In this document: positions 1-7,295 of the stretch, one piece after another
Numbering within the stretch: the stretch's first letter is position 1
Layout of the letters: every line of letters begins with the position of its first letter
Source of the DNA: a bacterium
GTDB taxonomy: Bacteria; Bacteroidota; Bacteroidia; Cytophagales; Thermonemataceae
DNA length: 11,895 nt
Reading direction: 5' to 3'
Assembly: GCA_025362415.1 (NCBI GenBank)
Contig: JANYGM010000359.1
Location: forward strand, 1-11,895
Program-made: the position numbers and the translations under genes
The notes under the pieces: model-generated
What the model was told of the DNA's origin: nothing
What the model saw: the letters and a program-made list of their open reading frames with translations, nothing else
Databases searched by the model: none

Positions 1-465
1 ATTCCTATGTCAAAGTTTTTTTTGAAAGAAGAAATCCCTACTTTTGATTGGAAAATCAATAATAAAGAAACCAAAAAGATTGGTAAATTTGACTGTACGA
101 AAGCAACTACCACATTTAGAGGACGTAATTATACAGCTTGGTTTGCAAAAACTATTCCTGTGCCTTACGGACCTTGGAAACTAAGCGGGCTTCCTGGACT
201 TATCTTAGAAGCGTATGATACTAACAAAAATGTTTATTGGTATTTTAAAAGTATTGAATATCCTGCGACTAATGTTCAAGTGGAAACAAAAATTTTTAAT
301 GAAAAAATGGAAGAACAAAAAGAATTTATTAGTTTGAAAGAATATACCAAAAAACAATCAGAATATATTACACAAACAAATGAACGTAGTATAATGGCAG
401 CTAAAAAATTTAATATGAAAATGAAAGAAACTACAATACAAGAAAATTTTATAGAAATACTTTAG
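1..465 (+). CDS. GLPGLI family protein, upstream tandem copy (5' end outside window)
   Basis: The frame is open to the left window edge: the first two codons read Ile-Pro, which match residues 115-116 of the complete copy at 564-1370. The ATG at position 7 is therefore internal (equivalent to Met117), not a real start. The visible part is the conserved C-terminal half of the GLPGLI family, small Sec-exported proteins of unknown function in Bacteroidota. It contains the pattern IPVPYGPWKLSGLPGLIL, here with Ser where the second copy has Gly before GLPGLI. The C-terminus is charged and probably helical (KEYTKKQSEYI). The first 183 bases are almost identical to the downstream copy and the rest is clearly more diverged. 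A strong hairpin terminator follows the stop, so this copy probably ends its own transcript. Family assignment is firm; function is unknown. Confidence 0.85.
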   Translation: MPMSKFFLKEEIPTFDWKINNKETKKIGKFDCTKATTTFRGRNYTAWFAKTIPVPYGPWKLSGLPGLILEAYDTNKNVYWYFKSIEYPATNVQVETKIFNEKMEEQKEFISLKEYTKKQSEYITQTNERSIMAAKKFNMKMKETTIQENFIEIL

Positions 466-491
466 AAAATATTACTTCCAGTTCGTAGTAT

Positions 492-527
492 AGTAGTAGC
501 AAAACTAGAAATTTTGCTACTACTTTT
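492..527 (+). terminator. Rho-independent terminator between the two GLPGLI genes
   Basis: A perfect 13-bp stem (492-504 with 512-524, containing GTAGTAGC) closes a 7-base loop and is followed by a T run. It starts 26 bases after the stop of the first GLPGLI copy, in the 98-base gap before the second. It should separate the two tandem copies transcriptionally. A weak match to the phylum's promoter pattern (TTG at 514-516, 19 bases, TA at 536) overlaps its right arm, but the -7 box is poor, so I do not list it as a promoter. Confidence 0.8.
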
Positions 528-563
528 AATAAAAATACCTATAACCCATTCAAATTTATCCAA

Positions 564-1370
564 ATGAAAAATAAACTTTATTCTCTTATCTTTTTATCTT
601 TTTTATTCTTTAGTAATAGTTTTGCACAAAACGGTATAGTAAATTATGGTTTTATTGAAGCGTTATTTACTGGGAATGCAGTGGGCGAAGATTGTAATGC
701 CGTTTTGAAATTCAATAAAAATAATATTGCCTATGTTTCTAATAAAACGAGTTTGGAAAAGCCTGAAGATATAAACGTTAAGAAAACATTTGAGAGACCT
801 GATGATTCTGGTGGGGTAATTTCTATGGGTATGCAAGTTACGCCAAATGGGAATCAGGTGCTTATTGATAAAAAGCAAAATATCCTTTTATCCAATGATA
901 ATCCTATTCCTATGTCAAAGTTTTTTTTGAAAGAAGAAATCCCTACTTTTGATTGGAAAATCAATAATAAAGAAACCAAAAAGATTGGTAAATTTGACTG
1001 TACGAAAGCAACTACCACATTTAGGGGACGTAATTATACAGCTTGGTTTGCAAAAACTATTCCTGTGCCTTACGGACCTTGGAAACTAGGCGGACTTCCT
1101 GGACTTATTTTAGAAGCATACGACACGAACAAAAATGTTTATTGGTATTTTAAAAGTATTGAATATCCTGCGCCTAACGTACAAGTAGAAACAAAAATTT
1201 TCAACGAAAAAATGGAAGGACAAAAGCAATTTATTAATTTGAAAGAATATGCTAAAAAACAAGCAGAATACATAAAAGAACAAAATGAACGTAGTATAAT
1301 GGTGGCTAAAAAATTTAATATGAAAATGAAAGAAACCACAATACAGGAAAATTTCATAGAAATTCTTTAA
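564..1370 (+). CDS. GLPGLI family protein, complete copy
   Basis: A 268-residue exported protein. Residues 1-21 form a Sec signal peptide (Lys-rich start, hydrophobic core LIFLSFLFF, cleavage near SFAQ). The family's namesake motif is at 176-183 (GGLPGLIL), preceded by IPVPYGPWKL. A cysteine at 145 sits in GKFDCTKA and another at 44 in GEDCNA. The family is typical of Bacteroidota and has no established biochemical role. Its genes commonly sit next to a TonB-receptor-like barrel with a regulatory-like domain, which is the arrangement here: the barrel gene starts 23 bases downstream, so the two are almost certainly cotranscribed. The protein probably acts in the periplasm or at the outer membrane with that barrel (inference). 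There is no clear Shine-Dalgarno sequence, which is normal in the phylum. The start is chosen for the intact signal peptide. Confidence 0.88.
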   Translation: MKNKLYSLIFLSFLFFSNSFAQNGIVNYGFIEALFTGNAVGEDCNAVLKFNKNNIAYVSNKTSLEKPEDINVKKTFERPDDSGGVISMGMQVTPNGNQVLIDKKQNILLSNDNPIPMSKFFLKEEIPTFDWKINNKETKKIGKFDCTKATTTFRGRNYTAWFAKTIPVPYGPWKLGGLPGLILEAYDTNKNVYWYFKSIEYPAPNVQVETKIFNEKMEGQKQFINLKEYAKKQAEYIKEQNERSIMVAKKFNMKMKETTIQENFIEIL

Positions 1371-1393
1371 CAAATTGGTAGAAAATATTATCT

Positions 1394-4138
1394 ATGAAAA
1401 AATATGTATTATTTTTACTCTTTTCTTTTTATTATTTTTTTGCGTATTCTCAACAAAATATAGTATTCAAAGGGAAAATAACAGACAAACAAAACAGAGG
1501 CATTGAAAATGCCTCTGTTTTAGTTATGGATAAAAATGAAAATAATTTAGGCTATAACTTTACAGGAGAAAAGGGTAATTATGCTATTTTACTAAAAAAA
1601 ATCCCAATAGAAAATCTACCAATAGACAGCCTTATTATAGAAGTTTCTTGTTTGGGATACAATAAAAAAACACAAATAGTGAAAATTTCTGCTACTTCTA
1701 ATAATAACTTCAACTTTATTTTTGACTTTATTTTAGAAGAAAATGCTGAAATCCTTAATGAAGTGGTAGTGGAAGCTGGTAAGAAAATCAAAATAACCCA
1801 AGATACAACTTCCTATGTGGTGTCTGGCTTTACCAACAATACAGAGCAAACACTTGAAGATGTACTCAAAAAAATACCTGGAATAGCCATAGACAAAGAA
1901 GGAAATATCAAAGCTCACGGCAAAGCCATAGACAAACTGCTGATAGAAGGAGAAGATGTTTTTGACAAAAATTATAAATTATTATCAAAAAATTTAGATG
2001 CTAAAGTTTTAGAAGAAATACAAATTATTGATAATTTTGAAGATAATCCAATATTTAAAAAATTTGGAGCGTCTGACAAAGTAGCTCTTAATCTTAAACT
2101 CAAAGAAGGACTTGCTAATGTGTGGTTTGGAAATGTAGGACTTGGCAAAGGTGTAATACTTGGTGATGGTATTACATCTGATGCTCGTTGGAAAAATAGT
2201 GTTAATTTGGGGCTTTTACGTAAGAAAATTAAACTATTTTACTTGGGTGATTTCAATAATATTGGAGAAAAAGCAACAACTTTGATAAGCGACAACACCA
2301 TACAAATGGATATGTTTGGGATAGACCGCTACGAATATAAAACTAATCACATTTATAGCATCAATAACAACGAAATAAATTTTTTTAGCAAGACACAGAG
2401 CATTTTTAATAATTCATTTTTGAATTCTTTGAGCATCAATAAAAGACTAAAAAAACATCTTTCTTTGCGTGGTGTGGCTTATTTGGCAAATGATAAACAA
2501 ACACAAAACTCTACATCTTTGCTTAAATATAATTTAGATAGTAATCCTATTCAATTTAAAGAAGAGAATTTTTATCAGCAGGCTAAAATTTTATCTGCAA
2601 TAGAATTAGAATTAAAATATACAGGCAATGAAAAAAATTATATTACTAATCAATTTGTTTTCAAAAATAACCCAGAACGCACTCAAAATAACCTGCTTTT
2701 TAATACAACACAAATAGACCAATTTGCAAAGTATCAAAATTATACGTTTTATAATCATCTTAATCATACTAATAAAATTTCATCTAGCAAAATTCTTAAT
2801 AATTATTTTTATTTTGGAAACAATAATATTGATGAAAAAGCAGAAATAAGTTCTCCTTTTTTGAATAAATTTTTAGATATTCCTACAAGTAACGCAAGTA
2901 ATGCAACTATTCCGCCAATTATTCAGCATAGTTTAAATAATTTATTGTATTTTGGAGGAAAAAGTAAACTTTTATCAAAATTTAAAAAATTTGAAATTTC
3001 AAATAGTTTACTCGCAGAATACCGTTCAGAACGAATAAACAGCACTTTTGTAGCTAATAATTTAGGAAATAATCAAGGAGATAACTTAGTATTTGAGCAA
3101 TATCAAAATGCTATTCAACTTAAACAATTAAAGTTTTCTTCTGATAATAGCCTGCGTTATAATTTATCCAAAAACAAAATACTAACGGCAACTATAGGTT
3201 TTCAAAATATTATTTTTGGTATCAATAATCAGAAAAACAGTCAGGAGGATAATGTAAAACATAACATTTTTATATTTAATCCTACTATTATTTTTTCATT
3301 AAAAACAACCAAATGGGGATTTTTCTCTGCTTCTTATATTGAAAATAATACATTACCAGAGATTAACCAACTTACAAATAATTTTCAACTAACAAATTAC
3401 CGTAGTTTTGTACAAGGCACTAATTACCAAAATCCACTCAAAAATTCTTCAATATCTTTTCAACACAGCATTAGAAATGATGAAAAACGCTTGTCATTTA
3501 CTACAAACGCAAATTATATAAAATCTGTCTCAATATTTAATACCCAAAATACAGTTAATAATGAATTTAGTTTTGGCACTTTTAGGCAAACTTTTGGAGG
3601 AGAAACATATAATATTGGCTTGAGCCTTGTCAATTATTCTCGTAAATTAAAACTCGCCTCTAAAATTGATATAAATAATAGTTGGACTAATAACCTTGTT
3701 AATATCAATTCTAGTGAATTTAGTATTTTGAAAAGCTATACCCACAACATCAAATATAGTGCTACCACTTATTTGAAAGGTGGCTTTAATTTTGATGCTG
3801 GATTTTCGTATAATTATGGTCAGTCTGTTTTTAATAATATCAAGACCGCTAATATTACCAAAGATTTATTTTTAAATATCAATTATCAGTTGTCTAAGAC
3901 TGTATTATTAGAAAGTAATAATTCTTTGTATATTATAAATGATAAAAACTATATTTTCAATAATATTATTTTGAGCTATAATCCAGCGCAGGGAAGGCTC
4001 TCTTACCGTATGATTATCAATAACATAACCAACCAAAATCAGTATACTTTGATGTCACTTAATAATTATACTTTTTATCAGCAAAATGTCCAATTAATTC
4101 CAAGATATGTGTTGTACGCAATTAAATATAGATTTTAA
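1394..4138 (+). CDS. TonB-dependent-receptor-like outer membrane beta-barrel protein
   Basis: A 914-residue outer-membrane protein. Residues 1-20 are a signal peptide ending at AYSQ. About 23-115 form a carboxypeptidase-regulatory-like beta-sandwich (FKGKITDKQNRGIENASV, then TGEKGNYAI), as in SusC-type receptors. About 120-235 resemble a plug domain (EQTLEDVLKKIPGIAID, GKAIDKLLIEGEDVF). From about 240 to the end it is Asn-rich with alternating polarity, as expected for a large beta-barrel, and it ends in the aromatic signature AIKYRF. This layout matches the 'outer membrane beta-barrel protein' receptors usually found beside GLPGLI genes. It starts 23 bases after the GLPGLI stop, in the same operon. 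The exbD-type gene downstream fits energy-dependent transport or surface remodelling. The substrate cannot be read from the sequence, and no SusD partner is present. Confidence 0.85.
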   Translation: MKKYVLFLLFSFYYFFAYSQQNIVFKGKITDKQNRGIENASVLVMDKNENNLGYNFTGEKGNYAILLKKIPIENLPIDSLIIEVSCLGYNKKTQIVKISATSNNNFNFIFDFILEENAEILNEVVVEAGKKIKITQDTTSYVVSGFTNNTEQTLEDVLKKIPGIAIDKEGNIKAHGKAIDKLLIEGEDVFDKNYKLLSKNLDAKVLEEIQIIDNFEDNPIFKKFGASDKVALNLKLKEGLANVWFGNVGLGKGVILGDGITSDARWKNSVNLGLLRKKIKLFYLGDFNNIGEKATTLISDNTIQMDMFGIDRYEYKTNHIYSINNNEINFFSKTQSIFNNSFLNSLSINKRLKKHLSLRGVAYLANDKQTQNSTSLLKYNLDSNPIQFKEENFYQQAKILSAIELELKYTGNEKNYITNQFVFKNNPERTQNNLLFNTTQIDQFAKYQNYTFYNHLNHTNKISSSKILNNYFYFGNNNIDEKAEISSPFLNKFLDIPTSNASNATIPPIIQHSLNNLLYFGGKSKLLSKFKKFEISNSLLAEYRSERINSTFVANNLGNNQGDNLVFEQYQNAIQLKQLKFSSDNSLRYNLSKNKILTATIGFQNIIFGINNQKNSQEDNVKHNIFIFNPTIIFSLKTTKWGFFSASYIENNTLPEINQLTNNFQLTNYRSFVQGTNYQNPLKNSSISFQHSIRNDEKRLSFTTNANYIKSVSIFNTQNTVNNEFSFGTFRQTFGGETYNIGLSLVNYSRKLKLASKIDINNSWTNNLVNINSSEFSILKSYTHNIKYSATTYLKGGFNFDAGFSYNYGQSVFNNIKTANITKDLFLNINYQLSKTVLLESNNSLYIINDKNYIFNNIILSYNPAQGRLSYRMIINNITNQNQYTLMSLNNYTFYQQNVQLIPRYVLYAIKYRF

Positions 4139-4154
4139 AAGAAAGGCATTATTT

Positions 4155-4184
4155 TTGCTCATATTTTGAAAATTAATAGTTTTT
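4155..4184 (+). promoter_or_regulatory. Putative Bacteroidota-type promoter of the exbD gene
   Basis: TTG at 4155-4157 is followed by exactly 19 bases and then TAGTTTTT at 4177-4184. This matches the phylum's TTG-N19-TAnnTTTG pattern except for the last base. It lies in the 61-base gap between the barrel gene and exbD and would give a very short leader before the ATG at 4200. The composition is AT-rich, so a chance match is possible. Confidence 0.4.
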
Positions 4185-4199
4185 TATTCTAATAAATTT

Positions 4200-4772
4200 A
4201 TGCTAAAAAATAATGGCTTCCGTAGTACCAAAACATCAAAAATAAATATGTCTTCAATGGCTGATGTAGCATTTTTGGTGGTTATTTTCTTTTGGGTGGC
4301 AACAAGCATTCCTGCACAAAAAGGAATTCCTATGACTTTGCCGAAAGGATGTGCTTGGGAAAATACAGTCTATTGTGGTATACGTTACACAAACTATATT
4401 TTAATCAATAGTCAAAATCAAATTTTGATGAATGGTGAGGAAATACCACTTTCAGAAGTTAAAGATAATATTTTAAAATTTATCAACAATGCTGATAAAA
4501 ATGAGAGCAGTAAACAAAGCAAAGGCGTTATTTCCTTGAAAGGGGATAGAGGGACAAATTATGCAAGTTATCTTTTGGTGCTTGACCAAATAAAAGCAGC
4601 TTACACGTCTGTACGTGCAAAGGAGTTGGGTTGGAGTGAAGAAAAAATGTTGCATTTCCTTGAAAATAAAGAAAATGCAACACAAGAAGAAATAAAAATG
4701 TATAATAATGTGGTATTTCTGTATCCAGAAGTTATTTCAGAGGCAGACCCCACAGAGGTTGAGAGAAGATAA
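4200..4772 (+). CDS. exbD: ExbD/TolR-family biopolymer transport protein
   Basis: A 190-residue protein with the ExbD/TolR layout: a short basic cytoplasmic N-terminus, one membrane helix (about 22-38), then a periplasmic domain. Asp22 in MADVAFLVVIFFWVATS falls at the position of the proton-pathway aspartate conserved in ExbD and TolR. The periplasmic part contains the expected IPLSEVKDNI segment and the KGDRGTNYASYLLVLDQIKAAY segment. Family members work with ExbB to convert proton-motive force into movement of TonB, which opens outer-membrane receptors. No exbB or tonB is present here, so those partners must be encoded elsewhere, although the receptor-like barrel lies immediately upstream. 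Odd features are a Cys51/Cys59 pair in the CAWENTVYCG segment just after the membrane-proximal region, and a charged tail after about residue 140. The 3' end overlaps the convergent ORF by 41 bases. Confidence 0.82.
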   Translation: MLKNNGFRSTKTSKINMSSMADVAFLVVIFFWVATSIPAQKGIPMTLPKGCAWENTVYCGIRYTNYILINSQNQILMNGEEIPLSEVKDNILKFINNADKNESSKQSKGVISLKGDRGTNYASYLLVLDQIKAAYTSVRAKELGWSEEKMLHFLENKENATQEEIKMYNNVVFLYPEVISEADPTEVERR

Positions 4773-5295
4773 AAGTCCCTAAATTACCAAAAAGGACTTT
4801 AATGCAAATTTTAATGCTAAATTCACCTTTTTTAGATATGGCTTTTGTGCCATCACTAGACAAACTACAATTCTGATTATCCCAACCAGAAGGTTTTTCT
4901 TCTAATTCAATACTTTTAGGTGTACTCCAACCTTCAGAAGTGCGGTAAGACAATGCAAAGCCATCTTTACCAGAATAGGCATCTTTCAAAATAATAGTAT
5001 TGCCATCTGGATAAATGTATAATACACCATTTACTTCTTTGTTATTTAGTTCTGCGACAGGCTTTGCTTCCCCCCAACTTCCATCTAGTTCCAAATAACT
5101 AATGTATATGTCGTATTTGGTAACTGGCATATCCCTTTTGAAAAATAGAAAACGTCCATTTGGGGCAATTAATGGATTTGAATCTGTAAGGGTAGGGGAA
5201 TTGATATTTTTCCCAAGATTTATTCTTTTATCTTGCGCCAACGCATTGAAGACAAAAAACAAACAGAATAGAAATGTAATTGATATTTTTTTCAT
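4732..5295 (-). CDS. Exported PD40-repeat protein, probably truncated at the C-terminus
   Basis: A 187-residue protein with a clear signal peptide (residues 1-21, MKKISITFLFCLFFVFNALA-Q). PD40/WD40-like propeller strands follow: SNPLIAPNGRFLFFKRD (39-55) with KYDIYISYLELDGSWGEAKPV, then YIYPDGNTIILKDAYSGKDGFALSY (about 93-117), then NCSLSSDGTKAISKKGE (142-158). The third blade stops after its first strand. The rest (about 159-187) is unlike PD40 and overlaps a hairpin and the 3' end of exbD. Family relatives usually carry more blades and often an OmpA-like domain, so the gene looks truncated or frameshifted near residue 158, although I cannot point to a single lesion. It lies 40 bases downstream of the nuclease-like gene on the same strand and could receive read-through from that operon. 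Role unknown, probably envelope-associated. Confidence 0.65.
   Translation of the reverse strand: MKKISITFLFCLFFVFNALAQDKRINLGKNINSPTLTDSNPLIAPNGRFLFFKRDMPVTKYDIYISYLELDGSWGEAKPVAELNNKEVNGVLYIYPDGNTIILKDAYSGKDGFALSYRTSEGWSTPKSIELEEKPSGWDNQNCSLSSDGTKAISKKGEFSIKICIKVLFGNLGTFIFSQPLWGLPLK
4771..4800 (-). terminator. Possible hairpin terminator between convergent genes
   Basis: A 7-bp perfect stem (AAAGTCC at 4772-4778 with GGACTTT at 4794-4800) encloses a 15-base loop. Read on the minus strand it ends in a run of four T. It overlaps the exbD stop codon and lies inside the predicted tail of the minus-strand PD40 ORF. That position suggests the original PD40 stop lay before it. The stem is short and the loop long, so the call is tentative. 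Confidence 0.35.
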
Positions 5296-5335
5296 AATAT
5301 TTTTGAATTTAGTTGAAAATTATGTTATAATTCAT

Positions 5336-5893
5336 TTATTCTACAATAACTTTTAAATCAATTTTCAAATTTAAGCCTTTACTATTTAAACCATTTGTAT
5401 TAAGTAATGAAGCAGTTTCATCTTTAAATTTTTGGATTTCTGCAACACTACTATTATTAGCAGATGGGTGCTGTCTATTACAAATATACGCTACTTTTAA
5501 AGTAAATTTTCCTATATTATTATTTTTAATGAATATTTCTAATGTAATTTTTATTTGTTCAGTACCTTTTTTTACCCAACCCTTTGACATTCTGTTTTTT
5601 AGCTCAATAAAAATAATATTATCTAAGTTAAAAACATCTTTGTAACAAATCATTCCATCACAACTACTTTCAGTTTCTCCATTTGGTCTTAAAATTTCTA
5701 CACAATTATCAATAGCATAAAAATCTATCAAAATTTGATTTTTGTTTTCTACCTTTGCAATCCAATCTTCTATATTTTGCTTTTCTTCATCAATATATGC
5801 GGGTTCTTTGATTGGGTGAGGTTTGTCGCAAAGACCAAATTCCTGCAAACTAGAAAAATTTTTACAGGAATTTTCAAAAAAGTTTATTGACAT
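5336..5893 (-). CDS. Small PD-(D/E)xK nuclease-like protein paired with ATPase
   Basis: A 185-residue protein I do not recognise as a named family. The central part fits a restriction-endonuclease-like core: Glu66 in NCVEILRP, Asp79 in CDGMICYKD, then a beta strand ending in IIFIELKNR with Glu97 and Lys99 (the ExK pair), then Gln113 in GTEQIKITLEIF as a motif-IV-like Gln. Spacing and order are those of PD-(D/E)xK nucleases, but the assignment rests on pattern alone. A further strand VAYICNRQHPS (134-144) and a C-terminal strand IDLKVIVE complete a compact domain. There is no signal peptide or membrane segment, so it should be cytoplasmic. Its ATG overlaps the stop of the upstream ATPase gene by 10 bases, implying translational coupling and a joint function. 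By analogy with ATPase-nuclease pairs it may be the effector of a defence module. It could instead be a non-catalytic partner. Confidence 0.55.
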   Translation of the reverse strand: MSINFFENSCKNFSSLQEFGLCDKPHPIKEPAYIDEEKQNIEDWIAKVENKNQILIDFYAIDNCVEILRPNGETESSCDGMICYKDVFNLDNIIFIELKNRMSKGWVKKGTEQIKITLEIFIKNNNIGKFTLKVAYICNRQHPSANNSSVAEIQKFKDETASLLNTNGLNSKGLNLKIDLKVIVE

Positions 5894-7170
5894 AAATCAT
5901 CAATTTCTAAAAGAGTTGTAAATAAGTCGTTAGTTGTGTTCATTCCATCATTCAAATAATTATCATCAGAAGGCAAACCTTTATAATTTTCTAGTTTTTT
6001 TATTGTACCATCTTTCTCATCTAATTCATAAATGACCCATTCACTAGGATTTACCATAGAATTAAGAGGGACAATCTTCTCTAATTTTTTGTATAATTTC
6101 TCTTTTTCCTCTTTTTCTTTTCCAATATCTTGATTAGTAATACTTTTAATTTTTTCAGAAACATTATAGGCTTTTACTGCTAATGTAAGATAATTTATGA
6201 TATAAGGACTGTGTGTAGTCATTATCAATTTATTTCCATTACTTTTATTATTAAATTCCAACAAACTTTTCAACATTTGCCATTGAGAGGTAGGGAATAG
6301 ATTTTGCTCTGGCTCTTCTACAATATTGATAAATTCAGTTTTAGTGAATTTTGCAGATAATACTGATAATGCAGCACTGCGTTGTTCATCTGTTAAGTTT
6401 TCATTTTCAAAAATAGCTGCCACACTTTTTTTGAAGCGTTCTAACTCCTCACCACTCATTGATTTTTGCGTATTTTCTTGTTGTTTAACCATATCAGACA
6501 AATACTGGGAAACCAAATAAAGTGGCACAACAGACTGAAAGCCACTTGATGCCTCATTTAATCTTACTTTATAATGATTATTCTTGTCAGTTCCTTTAAT
6601 GTTAAGAATATCATTTAATTTGTCGTATTCAAGTGTTACATCATTGATAGGCAATGAAATAGCTCCTTTTATTGCATTTTTAGCATTTTCAAATTCCGTC
6701 AGAAATTCAATCAAAGAAGAGGAGATAAGTTTTAAAGATTTAGGATTTTTAACATTAGATATAAAATTTCGTTCCGCAGGCACATACATTATTTGTGGTA
6801 GATGATATTCTTTGTTTTCTATTTCAGAAATAGCTAGTGTATTATCCTTATATTTGATGTTAAAAGCATTTCCTTCATATTCTATTTCTGTTTGAATATC
6901 AGTGTTATTACTAAAATAATTTTCTAAACGGTGATAACCTAAAAAATTATTTTGTAGTTTATTTTTCTTAGCAAACCATTTTTTATCATAATCACCTCTC
7001 ACAAGTGCTTTTTCTATCCAAGTAAAAGTAGAGATAAGTTTTGCAACTGTACTTTTACCAGAACCTTGATTTCCTATAAAAATAGTAACTTTTTCAATAT
7101 CCAACCAGCCACCATTTTCTGTGTAACCATTTCTGATAGCTCCAAAATTTTTAATTTTTATTTTACTCAT
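5884..7170 (-). CDS. OLD/RecF-like AAA-family ATPase (ABC-type head)
   Basis: A 428-residue cytoplasmic ATPase of the SMC/RecF/OLD kind. The N-terminal strand KIKIKNFGAIRNG leads to Walker A GNQGSGKST (33-41). PAER (131-134) follows in the conserved MYVPAERNFIS segment. The ABC-type signature is ASSGFQSVVPL (207-217), Walker B with the catalytic glutamates is FINIVEEPEQNLFP (280-293), and the switch histidine is His320 in TTHSPYI. A charged segment rich in Glu and Lys (about 245-275) lies between signature and Walker B where a coiled-coil arm would be, so the arm is very short. After the switch there is no TOPRIM domain, unlike OLD nucleases. It is the first gene of a two-gene operon, 10 bases overlapping the nuclease-like gene, with a consensus promoter upstream. 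Such ATPases often sense or hold effectors in phage-defence systems (PARIS AriA, Septu PtuA); that role here is inference. Confidence 0.82.
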   Translation of the reverse strand: MSKIKIKNFGAIRNGYTENGGWLDIEKVTIFIGNQGSGKSTVAKLISTFTWIEKALVRGDYDKKWFAKKNKLQNNFLGYHRLENYFSNNTDIQTEIEYEGNAFNIKYKDNTLAISEIENKEYHLPQIMYVPAERNFISNVKNPKSLKLISSSLIEFLTEFENAKNAIKGAISLPINDVTLEYDKLNDILNIKGTDKNNHYKVRLNEASSGFQSVVPLYLVSQYLSDMVKQQENTQKSMSGEELERFKKSVAAIFENENLTDEQRSAALSVLSAKFTKTEFINIVEEPEQNLFPTSQWQMLKSLLEFNNKSNGNKLIMTTHSPYIINYLTLAVKAYNVSEKIKSITNQDIGKEKEEKEKLYKKLEKIVPLNSMVNPSEWVIYELDEKDGTIKKLENYKGLPSDDNYLNDGMNTTNDLFTTLLEIDDLCQ

Positions 7171-7189
7171 TTTAACTTATTCCTACTAT

Positions 7190-7262
7190 TTTTTAGTTTG
7201 TGTCTTTACAAATTTAATAAAAATATTTATGAAAACAAGAATTCTATGTGATTTTTAGTTTG
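7190..7262. repeat. Pair of 11-bp direct repeats flanking the ATPase promoter
   Basis: TTTTTAGTTTG occurs at 7190-7200 and again at 7252-7262, 62 bases apart, bracketing the promoter at 7209-7238. One copy lies in the expected 5' leader and one upstream of the -33 box, as operator half-sites for looping or autoregulation would. In a 125-base AT-rich gap a chance repeat of this size is unlikely but possible. Confidence 0.35.
7209..7238 (-). promoter_or_regulatory. Consensus Bacteroidota promoter of the ATPase-nuclease operon
   Basis: On the minus strand TTG (7238-7236) is followed by exactly 19 bases and TAAATTTG (7216-7209), a full match to the phylum's TTG-N19-TAnnTTTG consensus. The transcript would start near 7202, about 30 bases before the ATPase ATG at 7170. 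The promoter lies between two direct copies of TTTTTAGTTTG. Confidence 0.65.
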
Positions 7263-7295
7263 CTTCCTATCATATGATTATTTTATAATAAAAAA

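Noticed and set aside
663..878. Minus-strand ORFs opposite the GLPGLI gene (also 1110-1373 and 1139-1357)
   Set aside because: They are antisense shadows of a well-supported family gene, and the shadow sequences show only low-complexity Phe/Ile/Cys-rich translation.
5102..5356. 84-residue plus-strand ORF opposite the PD40 gene start
   Set aside because: It is antisense to a clear signal peptide and PD40 blade, and its tail is AT-rich intergenic sequence.
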